NCBI RefSeq assembly: GCF_003259505.1
Contig: NZ_QLLK01000001.1
Coordinates: forward strand, 124,001 to 188,000
Direction of reading: 5' to 3'
Length of the DNA stretch: 64,000 nucleotides
Source: Algoriphagus yeomjeoni
GTDB lineage: Bacteria; Bacteroidota; Bacteroidia; Cytophagales; Cyclobacteriaceae
Below, one piece after another: positions 10,109 to 17,990 of this stretch; position 1 is the stretch's first letter; every line of letters starts with the position of its first letter. Position numbers and translations under genes: made by a program. The notes beneath the pieces are model-generated. The model made no database searches, was not told the origin of the DNA, and was given only the letters and a program-made list of their open reading frames with translations.

Positions 10109-10933
10109 ATGAAATCCTTCTTATCTTCCTTTTTTACATTTTCTTTTTTCTGCATTATTTCCTTTACAACGCTGGCAAGTGTCGACACGGTCGCCACTTA
10201 TAGTGCTTCAATGCAAAAGGAAATCAAAGCTGTGGTAATTACCCCAAGCGGTTATAGTCAGTCTAAAGATTACCCAGTAGTTTATTTGCTACATGGCTAT
10301 TCAGGAAATTATAAGTCTTGGATACAGCAAGTTCCTCTTCTAGAGACTTATGCAGACCAATACGAACTAATCATTGTTACACCAGATGGAAACTTTGGTA
10401 GCTGGTATTGGGATAGTCCTGAGGTAGAAAGCTCAAAATACGAGACCTATGTGGGAAAAGAATTGGTGGAATTTATTGACAAAGAGTATAGCACAATAGC
10501 AAGTCGTGAAGGAAGAGCTATCACAGGACTCAGCATGGGAGGACATGGTGCACTTTACCTTGCTCTTAGACATCAGGATACCTATGGCACTGCAGGAAGC
10601 CTTAGTGGCGGCGTGGATATCAGCCCTTTTCCAGAGAACTGGGAAATGAAAAAATACCTAGGAATCAAAGCAGAAAACCCTGAGCGCTGGGAAGAATATT
10701 CCGTTTTATACCAGAGTAATCGTCTGATCCCAAACAAGCAGAAATTAATCATTAGCTGCGGTACAGAAGATTTCTTTTACGAAGTAAATGTAAAACTCCA
10801 CGAAAAATTAACCTACAACAACATCCCACATACCTTTATAACTGGCCCTGGAGGCCACACTTGGGACTATTGGAGAGATGCGGTACAGTATCAATTGCTA
10901 TTTTTTCATAATTATTTTGAGCAAACAAAATAG
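10109..10933 (+). CDS. Secreted esterase, alpha/beta-hydrolase fold (esterase D / PF00756-like)
   Basis: 274 aa from the ATG at 10109. I prefer this over the in-frame GTG at 10097 because it puts the signal peptide (MKSFLSSFFTFSFFCIISF) at the N-terminus. The fold is indicated by the oxyanion region YLLHGYSGNY, the nucleophile elbow GLSMGGHGA (Ser codon at 10532, residue 142), a likely acid in SCGTEDFFYE, and a His in GGHTWDYWR near the C-terminus. This family hydrolyses acyl or feruloyl esters or S-formylglutathione. The export signal argues for an extracytoplasmic substrate, which cannot be named from sequence. The next gene starts 48 bp downstream on the same strand. Confidence 0.85.
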   Translation: MKSFLSSFFTFSFFCIISFTTLASVDTVATYSASMQKEIKAVVITPSGYSQSKDYPVVYLLHGYSGNYKSWIQQVPLLETYADQYELIIVTPDGNFGSWYWDSPEVESSKYETYVGKELVEFIDKEYSTIASREGRAITGLSMGGHGALYLALRHQDTYGTAGSLSGGVDISPFPENWEMKKYLGIKAENPERWEEYSVLYQSNRLIPNKQKLIISCGTEDFFYEVNVKLHEKLTYNNIPHTFITGPGGHTWDYWRDAVQYQLLFFHNYFEQTK

Positions 10934-10981
10934 TCTGTCTCACTGCTGATTTTTCTACCTTGACCCTAATAATCGCATTCC

Positions 10982-11881
10982 ATGATTAACCGCCGAGATT
11001 TCATAAAACAAACTGGACTTGCCGTATCTGCAGCAAGTTTTGGATTAGCTGGATTCAATTCCCCTAGGGCTAAAGATTACAAAATGGGACTTCAGCTTTT
11101 TACGATTAGAGCTCCCATGGCAGAAGATCCAAAACTAGCTTTAAAAACAATTGCTGGATTTGGCTATCAGGACACCGAAACCTATGGTTATGATGGAGAA
11201 AAACAGGAATTCTATGGTATGCCTGCTACCGATTTTAAGAAAGTCTTAGAAGACAACTCTTTAGAAAGCACCTCTGGTCATTACGATTTCATCAAGTATT
11301 TCAACGGATCGTCCGAGGACTTGATGCGATATACAGATCAAAGCATAGAAGGAGCTCAAGCCCTAAACCAAAAGTATATTACCTGGCCATGGCTAGATCC
11401 AGAGTCCCGCTCCATTGAAAAATTCAAGATCTTATCAGATAAGCTGAATTTGATTGGAGAAAGAGTGAATAAAGCCGGACTTGGCTTTGCCTATCATAAT
11501 CATGATTTTGAGTTTATTGACCATAAGGGTGAAATCGGCTATGACATCATTTTGAAAAATACAGATCCAGAGCTAGTCAAACTTCAGATCGACCTGTACT
11601 GGGTGGCGCACAGCTCTCCACTAACTGCCCATGAACTTTTCATGAAAGCGCCAGGCAGATTTGTCATGTGGCATATCAAAGACATGGATAAAGTCACAAG
11701 AGACTATTCTGAAATGGGGAATGGTTCGATTGATTATACGAAAATACTACCCGATGCTACTCTCTCTGGAATGGAATACTACTACATCGAGCAAGGTGGA
11801 AATTTCGCTCAGAACCCTATTCAAAGTGTAAAAGAAAGCGCTACCTATTTTAAGAAGAACCTGATTAACTTATTTGCTTAG
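10982..11881 (+). CDS. Tat-exported sugar phosphate isomerase/epimerase-like TIM-barrel protein
   Basis: 299 aa. The N-terminus has a twin-arginine motif (NRRDFIK) followed by a hydrophobic stretch, so folded export by Tat is likely. The body matches the xylose isomerase-like TIM barrel (AP endonuclease 2 family). Possible metal ligands lie in AYHNHDFEF, LQIDLYW and WHIKDMDK, and the C-terminus ends in an IEQGG strand. Relatives in Bacteroidetes act on sugar or inositol derivatives; the exact substrate cannot be read here. It follows the esterase on the same strand and could be co-transcribed. Confidence 0.85.
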   Translation: MINRRDFIKQTGLAVSAASFGLAGFNSPRAKDYKMGLQLFTIRAPMAEDPKLALKTIAGFGYQDTETYGYDGEKQEFYGMPATDFKKVLEDNSLESTSGHYDFIKYFNGSSEDLMRYTDQSIEGAQALNQKYITWPWLDPESRSIEKFKILSDKLNLIGERVNKAGLGFAYHNHDFEFIDHKGEIGYDIILKNTDPELVKLQIDLYWVAHSSPLTAHELFMKAPGRFVMWHIKDMDKVTRDYSEMGNGSIDYTKILPDATLSGMEYYYIEQGGNFAQNPIQSVKESATYFKKNLINLFA

Positions 11882-12128
11882 AGATCATCCCAAACATTTT
11901 CCCTTTTATACAAAAAAAACCAGTCATCAGATTTGTGCTCAATCATTAGGACAAGCATCAATTCTGTACGCCCACAAATCCACCAACGGTGCGGAAATCA
12001 CGTTTCTAAGCGATAATTTTAAAAATAAAACATCCAAATATGAGATCGAGCATGTTCAATCCTACACTAATTGGGATGTTTATATCAAATAAAATTCCAC
12101 GGGACCAAAGAAAACCAAATATAAACAT
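11882..12128 (+). other. Intergenic stretch with an orphan reading frame, possibly a gene remnant
   Basis: One frame, from a TTG at 11874 overlapping the previous stop through to 12092, stays open for 72 codons. Its last ~45 residues (ending NWDVYIK) look protein-like, but there is no good start codon and I recognise no family. It may be the 3' remnant of a decayed gene or chance. I do not call it a functional gene. Confidence 0.2.
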
Positions 12129-13670
12129 ATGAAAAAGAGATACTTATTAGGCATGGGCCTGATGCTGCTTCTCGTCAGCAATGTCCAAGCACAAGATGAG
12201 GTGATTGAAAAAATCATCAAAGAAGAAACAGAAAACTCCCAACTCAAACAGATCGGCCACGAATTGATGGATGGAGTAGGACCAAGATTGGTAGGTTCCC
12301 CGCAAATGCAAAAAGCGCACGATTGGGCTGTAGCCAAATACAAAGGCTGGGGCATCGAAGCCCGCAATGAGCAATGGGGCGAATGGAGAGGATGGGAAAG
12401 AGGAATTTCTCACATCGATATGATTGCTCCATGGACAAAATCACTTTCAGGCCAGCAATTGGCTTGGAGCCCATCATCACCGGAAGGTGGAGCTAATGGC
12501 GAAGTGGTGGTTATTCCAGATTTGGCTGATGAAGCAGCTTTCAAAGCATGGCTTCCCTCGGTAAAGGGCAAATATGTAATGATCTCAGCTCCGCAGCTGA
12601 CTGGTCGTCCAGACTACAACTGGGAAGAATATGCCACTGAAGAATCTTTCGAAAAAATGAAAGAAGATCGTACCGAGTCCAACAGGGCTTGGAATGAAAG
12701 ACTTCAAAAAACTGGTCAAGGTAGAAGAGAATTACCTTTAGCACTTGAAGATGCTGGAGCATTAGGTATCATCACTTCTTATTGGTCACAAGGTTTCGGA
12801 GCAAATAAAATCTTCTCTGCATCCACTAAAAAAGTACCAACTGTAGATCTTTCACTGGAAGATTACGGAATGCTATTTAGACTTGCTGAGAGTGGCGAAA
12901 AACCAATGATCCACCTCAATGCACAGTCCAAAGAGAATGGAATGGTCCCAACTTTCAATACCATTGCTGAAATCAAAGGAACTGAAAAGCCTGACGAGTA
13001 TGTGATGCTTTCTGCACACTTTGACTCTTGGGATGGTGGTACAGGTGCTACGGATAATGGAACTGGTACCATCATGATGATGGAAGTGATGCGAGTTTTG
13101 AAGGAAGTTTATCCTAACCCAAAGAGAACAATCTTGGTTGGTCACTGGGGTTCTGAGGAGCAAGGACTGAATGGTTCAAGAGCTTTTGTAGAGGATCATG
13201 CGGACATGATGCCTAAGATTCAGGCGCTTTTCAATCAAGATAATGGTACTGGCCGTGTGGCGAATGTTTCAGGTCAAGGTTTCATACACAGCTATGATTA
13301 CCTAGGCCGTTGGATGTCCAAGGTGCCAAGAGAGATCACAAGAGATGTAGAAACAACCTTTCCTGGAAACCCAGGTGGAGGCGGATCTGACTATGCTTCA
13401 TTCGTGGCAGCAGGAGTTCCTGCTTTTTCATTAAGTTCCCTTAGCTGGTCTTATGGTACTTATACCTGGCATACCAACTTAGATACGTATGATAAAATCG
13501 TTTTTGATGATGTTCAAAACAACGTGATCATGGCAGCTATCATGGTGTACATGGCTAGCGAAGAAGACGATATGGTTTCTAGAGAAGTTAGGGTTCCTTT
13601 GGGAAGAAATGGTGAACCAACAGAATGGCCAGCTGTAAGATCTCCTACTAGAAAAGGTGGAGTTGAATAA
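12129..13670 (+). CDS. Secreted M28 family zinc aminopeptidase/carboxypeptidase Q-like
   Basis: 513 aa with a signal peptide (1-21, ending NVQAQ). A PA-type insert (about 190-240, GALGIITSYWSQGFG) sits inside the protease. The M28 metal site is visible: H297 and D309 (SAHFDSWDGG...GATDNGTG), the E343-E344 pair (GHWGSEEQGLNGS) and H448 (TWHTNLDTYD). These are the usual ligands for two zinc ions plus the catalytic Glu. The length fits the carboxypeptidase Q-like subgroup with a PA insert. It should hydrolyse peptides in the periplasm or outside the cell. A terminator follows at 13696. Confidence 0.93.
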   Translation: MKKRYLLGMGLMLLLVSNVQAQDEVIEKIIKEETENSQLKQIGHELMDGVGPRLVGSPQMQKAHDWAVAKYKGWGIEARNEQWGEWRGWERGISHIDMIAPWTKSLSGQQLAWSPSSPEGGANGEVVVIPDLADEAAFKAWLPSVKGKYVMISAPQLTGRPDYNWEEYATEESFEKMKEDRTESNRAWNERLQKTGQGRRELPLALEDAGALGIITSYWSQGFGANKIFSASTKKVPTVDLSLEDYGMLFRLAESGEKPMIHLNAQSKENGMVPTFNTIAEIKGTEKPDEYVMLSAHFDSWDGGTGATDNGTGTIMMMEVMRVLKEVYPNPKRTILVGHWGSEEQGLNGSRAFVEDHADMMPKIQALFNQDNGTGRVANVSGQGFIHSYDYLGRWMSKVPREITRDVETTFPGNPGGGGSDYASFVAAGVPAFSLSSLSWSYGTYTWHTNLDTYDKIVFDDVQNNVIMAAIMVYMASEEDDMVSREVRVPLGRNGEPTEWPAVRSPTRKGGVE

Positions 13671-13695
13671 GTCTTAAACCTCTTATTGATATGCT

Positions 13696-13727
13696 AAAAG
13701 CCACGGGATAATTTCCGTGGCTTTTTT
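13696..13727 (+). terminator. Intrinsic terminator after the M28 peptidase
   Basis: AAAAGCCACGG (13696-13706) pairs with CCGTGGCTTTT (13715-13725) around an 8-nt loop, followed by a T-run. Confidence 0.85.
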
Positions 13728-13816
13728 AATTGAATCTTTTTGAGCTTAAATAAAAGACGTCAAGGTGTCTTCCTATACAAAAGGTTTTGTAATTTCCTTT
13801 CAAATCCCACCTCGCC

Positions 13817-14902
13817 ATGTACAAACTCCTCGCATTATTCCTTTTGGCATTTGTTTACGTTCAGGTTGACACAGTTGCTCAGCAAAAAATACTTACCGAT
13901 GCAGTAGAAAGAGCTCAAAGAGAAGGTTTCTCGGGAGTGATTCTAGTGGCTCAAGATGGGGAAATCCTTTTCGAAGATGCATTGGGACTTCGCGCATATG
14001 AGAACCGTAGTCTGCTTCACGAAGATGATATTTTCGAATTGGCATCGCTATCCAAGCAATTCACCGCTATGATGATTATGATGTGCAAGGAAAAAGGATT
14101 GCTGGACTTTGATGATCAAGTTTCCAAATACATAGAAAATCCTTATCCGGGAATCACCATCAGAAATCTCCTCACACATACGAGTGGTCTCCCAGATTAC
14201 CAGGCAATTATGGATGAACATTGGGACAAAAGCAAAGTCGCAGGAAACCCCGAAATCCTCAAATACCTGCGAGAATATGCTCCTGTGAAATCTTTCGACC
14301 CTGGCGAGCAATACGAATACAGCAATACTGGATATGTTTTTCTGGCAAGTATTGTGGAAAAAGCCACAGGAAAAGACTTTGTAGAGCTCATGCGGGAATG
14401 GATTTTTCAGCCATTAGGAATGTATGACACCGATATCAGATCACTTGAAGAAAAGGCCAAAGTTGAGACTTTTGCAGCTGGCCATCTCAAAGACGAGAAT
14501 GGCAAATACGTCAACGCTGCGACCTTTCATTCGGATGATTACACCATTTGGTTAGGAAATAGAAAAGGTCCAGGAAGGGTAAGTAGCAATGCTAAAGACT
14601 TGCTAAAATGGGATCAGGCGCTCTATACAGAAAAACTAGTTTCTAAAGAAACCATGGAAGAAGCCTACACCGCTTTCAAACTCAATAATGGAACGAGAAG
14701 TTATTACGGTTTCGGTTGGGAGATAAAGCCCCAAAGCCCGTTCGGAAAAATGGTCATGCACACAGGAAGCAATCCAGGTTATTCAACTATTATCGTCCGT
14801 TACCTTGAAGAAAACAAAACGATCATTATTCTCAACAACAACGTACACCCAGACCTAATGAGAGTGGTAGAAGCAGCTACGCTTTCACTGGGGAAATGGT
14901 AA
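13817..14902 (+). CDS. Secreted serine hydrolase, beta-lactamase/DD-peptidase fold (PF00144)
   Basis: 361 aa with a signal peptide (about 1-21). The class C beta-lactamase fold motifs are present: S77-L-S-K80 (SxxK, nucleophile Ser and general base Lys), Y168-S-N170 (YxN) and H315-T-G317 (the KTG equivalent). LLTHTSGLPDY is typical of the family. Members include DD-peptidases, esterases and D-amino-acid hydrolases. There is no evidence of antibiotic resistance. The gene converges on the sulfatase with only 24 bp between stops. Confidence 0.9.
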   Translation: MYKLLALFLLAFVYVQVDTVAQQKILTDAVERAQREGFSGVILVAQDGEILFEDALGLRAYENRSLLHEDDIFELASLSKQFTAMMIMMCKEKGLLDFDDQVSKYIENPYPGITIRNLLTHTSGLPDYQAIMDEHWDKSKVAGNPEILKYLREYAPVKSFDPGEQYEYSNTGYVFLASIVEKATGKDFVELMREWIFQPLGMYDTDIRSLEEKAKVETFAAGHLKDENGKYVNAATFHSDDYTIWLGNRKGPGRVSSNAKDLLKWDQALYTEKLVSKETMEEAYTAFKLNNGTRSYYGFGWEIKPQSPFGKMVMHTGSNPGYSTIIVRYLEENKTIIILNNNVHPDLMRVVEAATLSLGKW

Positions 14903-14926
14903 ACAAGTAAATTTTATACAATCTAT

Positions 14927-16456
14927 TTAATCCCCCAGTGCTGCCATTTTAAAGCGATCCAAAGCTGGTGTAGTATGTTCATTTTTCATGATCTCCTTCA
15001 TTCTTTGAACAATTTCAGGATTAGCTTCAGCCACATTGTTTTGCTCTTGAGGATCTGTTGACAAGTCGTATAATTCTATCTCCAGATTATTTTCTTTAAC
15101 AATATTCTGCCGAACTGCTTTCCATTTACCCATACGGACAGCTTGCTGTCCTCCGTATTCAGGAAACTCCCAGAACAGGAATTCATGAGCCTCCTGCTCA
15201 ACTCCAAGAAGTGTAGGAAGAAAGCTCTTTCCGTCTGCATCTAAAGGAGGAGCAATCCCAAGTAGATCACAAATCGTAGGCATCACATCATAAAAGGCAG
15301 AAATATGATCTGTTTGCGTTCCTGCCTGCACCTTTCCCGGCCAGCTCACTAACATGGGAATCCGAATTCCTCCTTCGTAAACAAATCCTTTGGTACGACC
15401 ATAACCGTTGGTGAATGGGGAAGAACTTTCGAAATAGTCAAAATCTACACCGCCAGTATACGTAGGCCCATTATCACTCGTGACCACAATAATCGTGTTT
15501 TCTTCTAGTCCTAGCTCTTTTAATTTTGCTCTCACCTCGCCAATCTGCTGATCTAATAAGGTAATCATCGCCGCATAGGTGGCGTGTGGATATCTGTTTG
15601 GAAAATATCCTTGAGATCCATCATAAGGAGCTTCATCTCCAAACTCTGATTCGTACTTTTCCACATCATCTTTGGGTGCTTGAAGCGGCACATGAGGCAA
15701 TGCTGAAGCATAATAAAGGAAAAATGGCTCATCTCTATTTTCCTCAATAAAGCTCAAAGCCTTCTCATGCATCAATGTTGGTGCATAATCCGATTGCTGG
15801 TATTTGGAATAACTAGAGGGATCATTTGGATCTGCCAGAGAATCCAATTTTGTATTTGGAACTACAATTGAATTGTTTAGAGGAATCTTAGTTTCATTTT
15901 CCCACATGTGAGGAGGATAAAGATTATGCGCTTGCCGCTGGCAATTGTAGCCGTAGAAATATTCAAATCCCATTTTGGTAGGAATACTTTCAGTCAGCGG
16001 TGCTCCCAAACCCCATTTTCCGACGATTCCTGTTTTATAACCTTGACCTTGAAGAATCGACGCGAGTGTAGTAGTCCCAGTCGGCAAAGGCCTTTGACCT
16101 TCTAGATTTGGATCGGCCGCAGCTTTAGCGTAGTCCCAAACTTCTCCTCGCTCTCTCCATTCATCATTGCCACGTATGTAGGCATGTCCTCCATGCTTGC
16201 CCGTCAATAAAATACACCGAGCTGGGGCACAAACAGGAGCACCAGAATAATGGTTAGTGAAAACCATGCCTGAAGCAGCTAGCGCATCTATATTTGGCGT
16301 TTTGATTTTCTTTTGACCCTGATATCCCACTTCTCCAAATCCTAAATCATCTGCCAAAATGTAAACGATATTTGGTTTTATAGGCTTCTGTTCTTCATCT
16401 TTTTGGCAGGAAAAAAATGAGAGTACTAGAATTAAAGAGAGAATATTTCGTGTCAT
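14927..16456 (-). CDS. Sulfatase (arylsulfatase A-like lipoprotein, formylglycine-dependent)
   Basis: 509 aa. A lipoprotein signal peptide ends at C17 (SFFSC). The metal-binding start NIVYILADDLGFGEVG (D36, D37) is followed by the sulfatase signature C76-A-P-A-R80, whose Cys would be oxidised to formylglycine by a separate maturase. TSDNGPTYTGG and FLFWEFPEYGGQQAVR are typical of the arylsulfatase A group. Substrates are usually sulfated glycans or aryl sulfates. No formylglycine-generating enzyme or polysaccharide-utilisation SusD gene is in this window, so the gene stands alone. Confidence 0.93.
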   Translation of the reverse strand: MTRNILSLILVLSFFSCQKDEEQKPIKPNIVYILADDLGFGEVGYQGQKKIKTPNIDALAASGMVFTNHYSGAPVCAPARCILLTGKHGGHAYIRGNDEWRERGEVWDYAKAAADPNLEGQRPLPTGTTTLASILQGQGYKTGIVGKWGLGAPLTESIPTKMGFEYFYGYNCQRQAHNLYPPHMWENETKIPLNNSIVVPNTKLDSLADPNDPSSYSKYQQSDYAPTLMHEKALSFIEENRDEPFFLYYASALPHVPLQAPKDDVEKYESEFGDEAPYDGSQGYFPNRYPHATYAAMITLLDQQIGEVRAKLKELGLEENTIIVVTSDNGPTYTGGVDFDYFESSSPFTNGYGRTKGFVYEGGIRIPMLVSWPGKVQAGTQTDHISAFYDVMPTICDLLGIAPPLDADGKSFLPTLLGVEQEAHEFLFWEFPEYGGQQAVRMGKWKAVRQNIVKENNLEIELYDLSTDPQEQNNVAEANPEIVQRMKEIMKNEHTTPALDRFKMAALGD

Positions 16457-16480
16457 AGCATTGTGTTTTCAAACTCGAAA

Positions 16481-16987
16481 CTAAAATAATTCAAGGGCTT
16501 TTGTAAGCCGCGCATCCCTATTTCCCGAAATTAGAAAAAAAGGAAAACCGCTTTCCTTCGCCAATTTGGTATATAAATCAAGGAAGTAATTCCGCATTTC
16601 CAGTTCTGGATATTCCCGCAAGGGGTCAGGTGTCCAGGGCAAATCCGTATCTGTCAGCAGTATCAAATCATACTTTCTAGTAGCTATTTGTTCCAATACC
16701 CAAGGATCAGTTTTCCCAAATCTATGCTCCGACCAAATGTGGATAACTCGTAAATCTGTATCTACAAAAAGATAATCATTTGCCTTTTCAGCAAGTTTAT
16801 CTTCAAGCTCAATCTGACCTTTACCGATTTTCACTAAGTCCTCGTACCGGTATTCCCGCCCCAGATTATCGAGATACTCTCGTGCATATTCCGGCACCCA
16901 AGGCTCCCCAAAGTGATTAGCCAGATCTGCTGCAAGGGTACTTTTCCCGGTGGATTCAGGGCCTAGAATTAAGATTCGTTTTGGCAT
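16481..16987 (-). CDS. NadR-like ribosyl-nicotinamide kinase (AAA_28)
   Basis: 168 aa from the ATG at 16987. An upstream in-frame start at 17056 would read through a dispersed repeat, so I reject it. The Walker A motif GPESTGKST (residues 9-17) is at the extreme N-terminus, as in the C-terminal kinase domain of NadR; EPWVPEYAREYL and LLTDTDLPWTPDPLREYP are typical of the family. It should phosphorylate nicotinamide riboside to NMN in the cytosol. The next gene upstream on the same strand encodes the PnuC transporter, so uptake and trapping of the substrate are genetically linked. Confidence 0.9.
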   Translation of the reverse strand: MPKRILILGPESTGKSTLAADLANHFGEPWVPEYAREYLDNLGREYRYEDLVKIGKGQIELEDKLAEKANDYLFVDTDLRVIHIWSEHRFGKTDPWVLEQIATRKYDLILLTDTDLPWTPDPLREYPELEMRNYFLDLYTKLAKESGFPFFLISGNRDARLTKALELF

Positions 16988-16996
16988 TGAGAAGGT

Positions 16997-17045
16997 GTTT
17001 TTTACCGCAGAGGCCACGGAGGTCGACGCGGAGGGGCGCAAAGCA
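16997..17045 (-). repeat. Dispersed repeat of the ACCGCAAAGG family, copy 1
   Basis: The plus-strand sequence from TTTTTTACCGCAGAGG onward matches, with substitutions, the reverse complement of 41650-41695 (TTTTTTTAACCGCAAAGG...CACAAAGG...GCGCAAAG). It lies directly upstream of the ribosyl-nicotinamide kinase start codon. Confidence 0.55.
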
Positions 17046-17067
17046 AAATTTTTCATTCCTATGAATT

Positions 17068-17215
17068 GGGCTGAGAGCTCAAGATACTACAGCCCAGCCT
17101 AACGAGCTGGGTTAGCAATTATTTAGTTTTCCTTTAGCTCTGAAAGAGTGAAATAGAATACGTTGTCAGGCAGAGCGAAGTCGAAGCCCTATTGAATACG
17201 CTTCGTTCAACTCTG
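17068..17215. repeat. Cluster of palindromic repeats between the kinase and pnuC
   Basis: Three inverted repeats lie close together. GGGCTG (17068-17073) pairs with CAGCCC (17090-17095). CCCAGC (17093-17098) pairs with GCTGGG (17106-17111). An imperfect hairpin spans 17171-17215 with arms CAGAGCGAAGTCGAAGC and GCTTCGTTCAACTCTG. The last carries the 14-nt core shared with 634-647, and its right arm includes the last codons and stop of pnuC (17207-17209). Confidence 0.6.
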
Positions 17216-17839
17216 CAGCACCGCCTTTTCTTCTTTCCTCCTAGCTGACTTGATCCAGGCAATTAACCCAATAATCGCCAACACTGTGAAGAAAAGATAC
17301 TGAAATGAGGTCAAAACAAGACCTTTATAGAAGTATAGTGGTACCGCTACCAAGTCGGTAATAATCCAAAATATCCAGTTTTCCACTTTCTTTTTGGCCA
17401 TCAACCACATCCCAACAAAAGCTGAAGCAGTGGTGAAAGAATCCCAAAACGGCACATCACTATCAGTGAAATTAACTAAGACGAAAACAAGGAGAATGTA
17501 GGAAACCACAAATATCCCTAAAGAAATAGCCCAGCCTCTTGCTTTGAGCCAAGTCACGGGTAATTCTTTTTTCCCCTGCTTCGGATGAGTCCAAACATAC
17601 CAGCCAAAAATTGACATGCTAAAATAATAGGCGTTGATTCCCATGTCTGCATAGAGCTTGTATTGGAGGCAAATCCAAACATAAATTAGCGTGGAAATAA
17701 TCCCAGTAGGATACACCCAGATATTTTCGCGCATGGAATAAAAGACAGAAGCAATTCCGAAAAACACAGCAATAGCTTCCAGCCAGGTCATTTCTGCGAG
17801 CCCTTGGGCAAAGCCGTCTATAAGCCATTGGATATCCAT
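17207..17839 (-). CDS. pnuC: Nicotinamide riboside transporter PnuC
   Basis: 210 aa with about seven hydrophobic segments, the size and profile of PnuC. Typical features are WLEAIAVFFGIASVFYSMREN near the N-terminus, YPTGIISTLIYVWICLQYKLYADMG-type helix packing and FGWYVWTHP. PnuC moves nicotinamide riboside across the inner membrane by facilitated diffusion, and the downstream kinase traps it. The related PnuT carries thiamine, but the neighbouring ribosyl-nicotinamide kinase favours PnuC and I see no TPP riboswitch upstream. The stop codon lies inside a REP-like hairpin. Confidence 0.9.
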   Translation of the reverse strand: MDIQWLIDGFAQGLAEMTWLEAIAVFFGIASVFYSMRENIWVYPTGIISTLIYVWICLQYKLYADMGINAYYFSMSIFGWYVWTHPKQGKKELPVTWLKARGWAISLGIFVVSYILLVFVLVNFTDSDVPFWDSFTTASAFVGMWLMAKKKVENWIFWIITDLVAVPLYFYKGLVLTSFQYLFFTVLAIIGLIAWIKSARRKEEKAVLQS

Positions 17840-17976
17840 GATGCGAAGAAAAGAATTTTAATTGGAAGTACTTGTCCGACGTAGCGGATTAGAAGATTGG
17901 AAGATTATCGCGCTATCCATATCCGACAATTTGCTGCAAGCTTCAAACTTTCCAAGGAGTTCCTCTGTTCCTTTCG

Positions 17977-17984
17977 TAACTTTG
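17977..17984 (+). promoter_or_regulatory. Candidate Bacteroidetes -7 promoter element upstream of uvrA
   Basis: TAACTTTG matches the Bacteroidetes sigma-A -7 consensus TAnnTTTG exactly and ends 6 bp before the chosen ATG at 17991. If used, transcription would start at or very near the start codon, giving a leaderless or nearly leaderless uvrA mRNA. I found no clear -33 TTTG partner. Confidence 0.35.
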
Positions 17985-17990
17985 TCCCCT

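Noticed and set aside
11874..12092. 72-codon frame after the TIM-barrel gene
   Set aside because: TTG start overlapping the previous gene, no recognised family and no operon logic; kept only as a possible remnant.
13817..14902. Beta-lactamase-fold protein as an antibiotic resistance gene
   Set aside because: The motifs (SLSK, YSN, HTG) are those of the broad serine hydrolase family; nothing indicates beta-lactam hydrolysis.
16988..17056. N-terminal extension of the ribosyl-nicotinamide kinase
   Set aside because: It translates a dispersed repeat; the Walker A motif should lie at the very N-terminus, as it does from 16987.
17207..17839. PnuC homologue as a thiamine transporter (PnuT)
   Set aside because: A ribosyl-nicotinamide kinase gene is adjacent and no TPP riboswitch or thiamine gene is visible.
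17862..17990. N-terminal extension of UvrA by 43 residues
   Set aside because: The extension is unlike UvrA, lacks a good start and would cover the divergent promoter region and the TAnnTTTG element.
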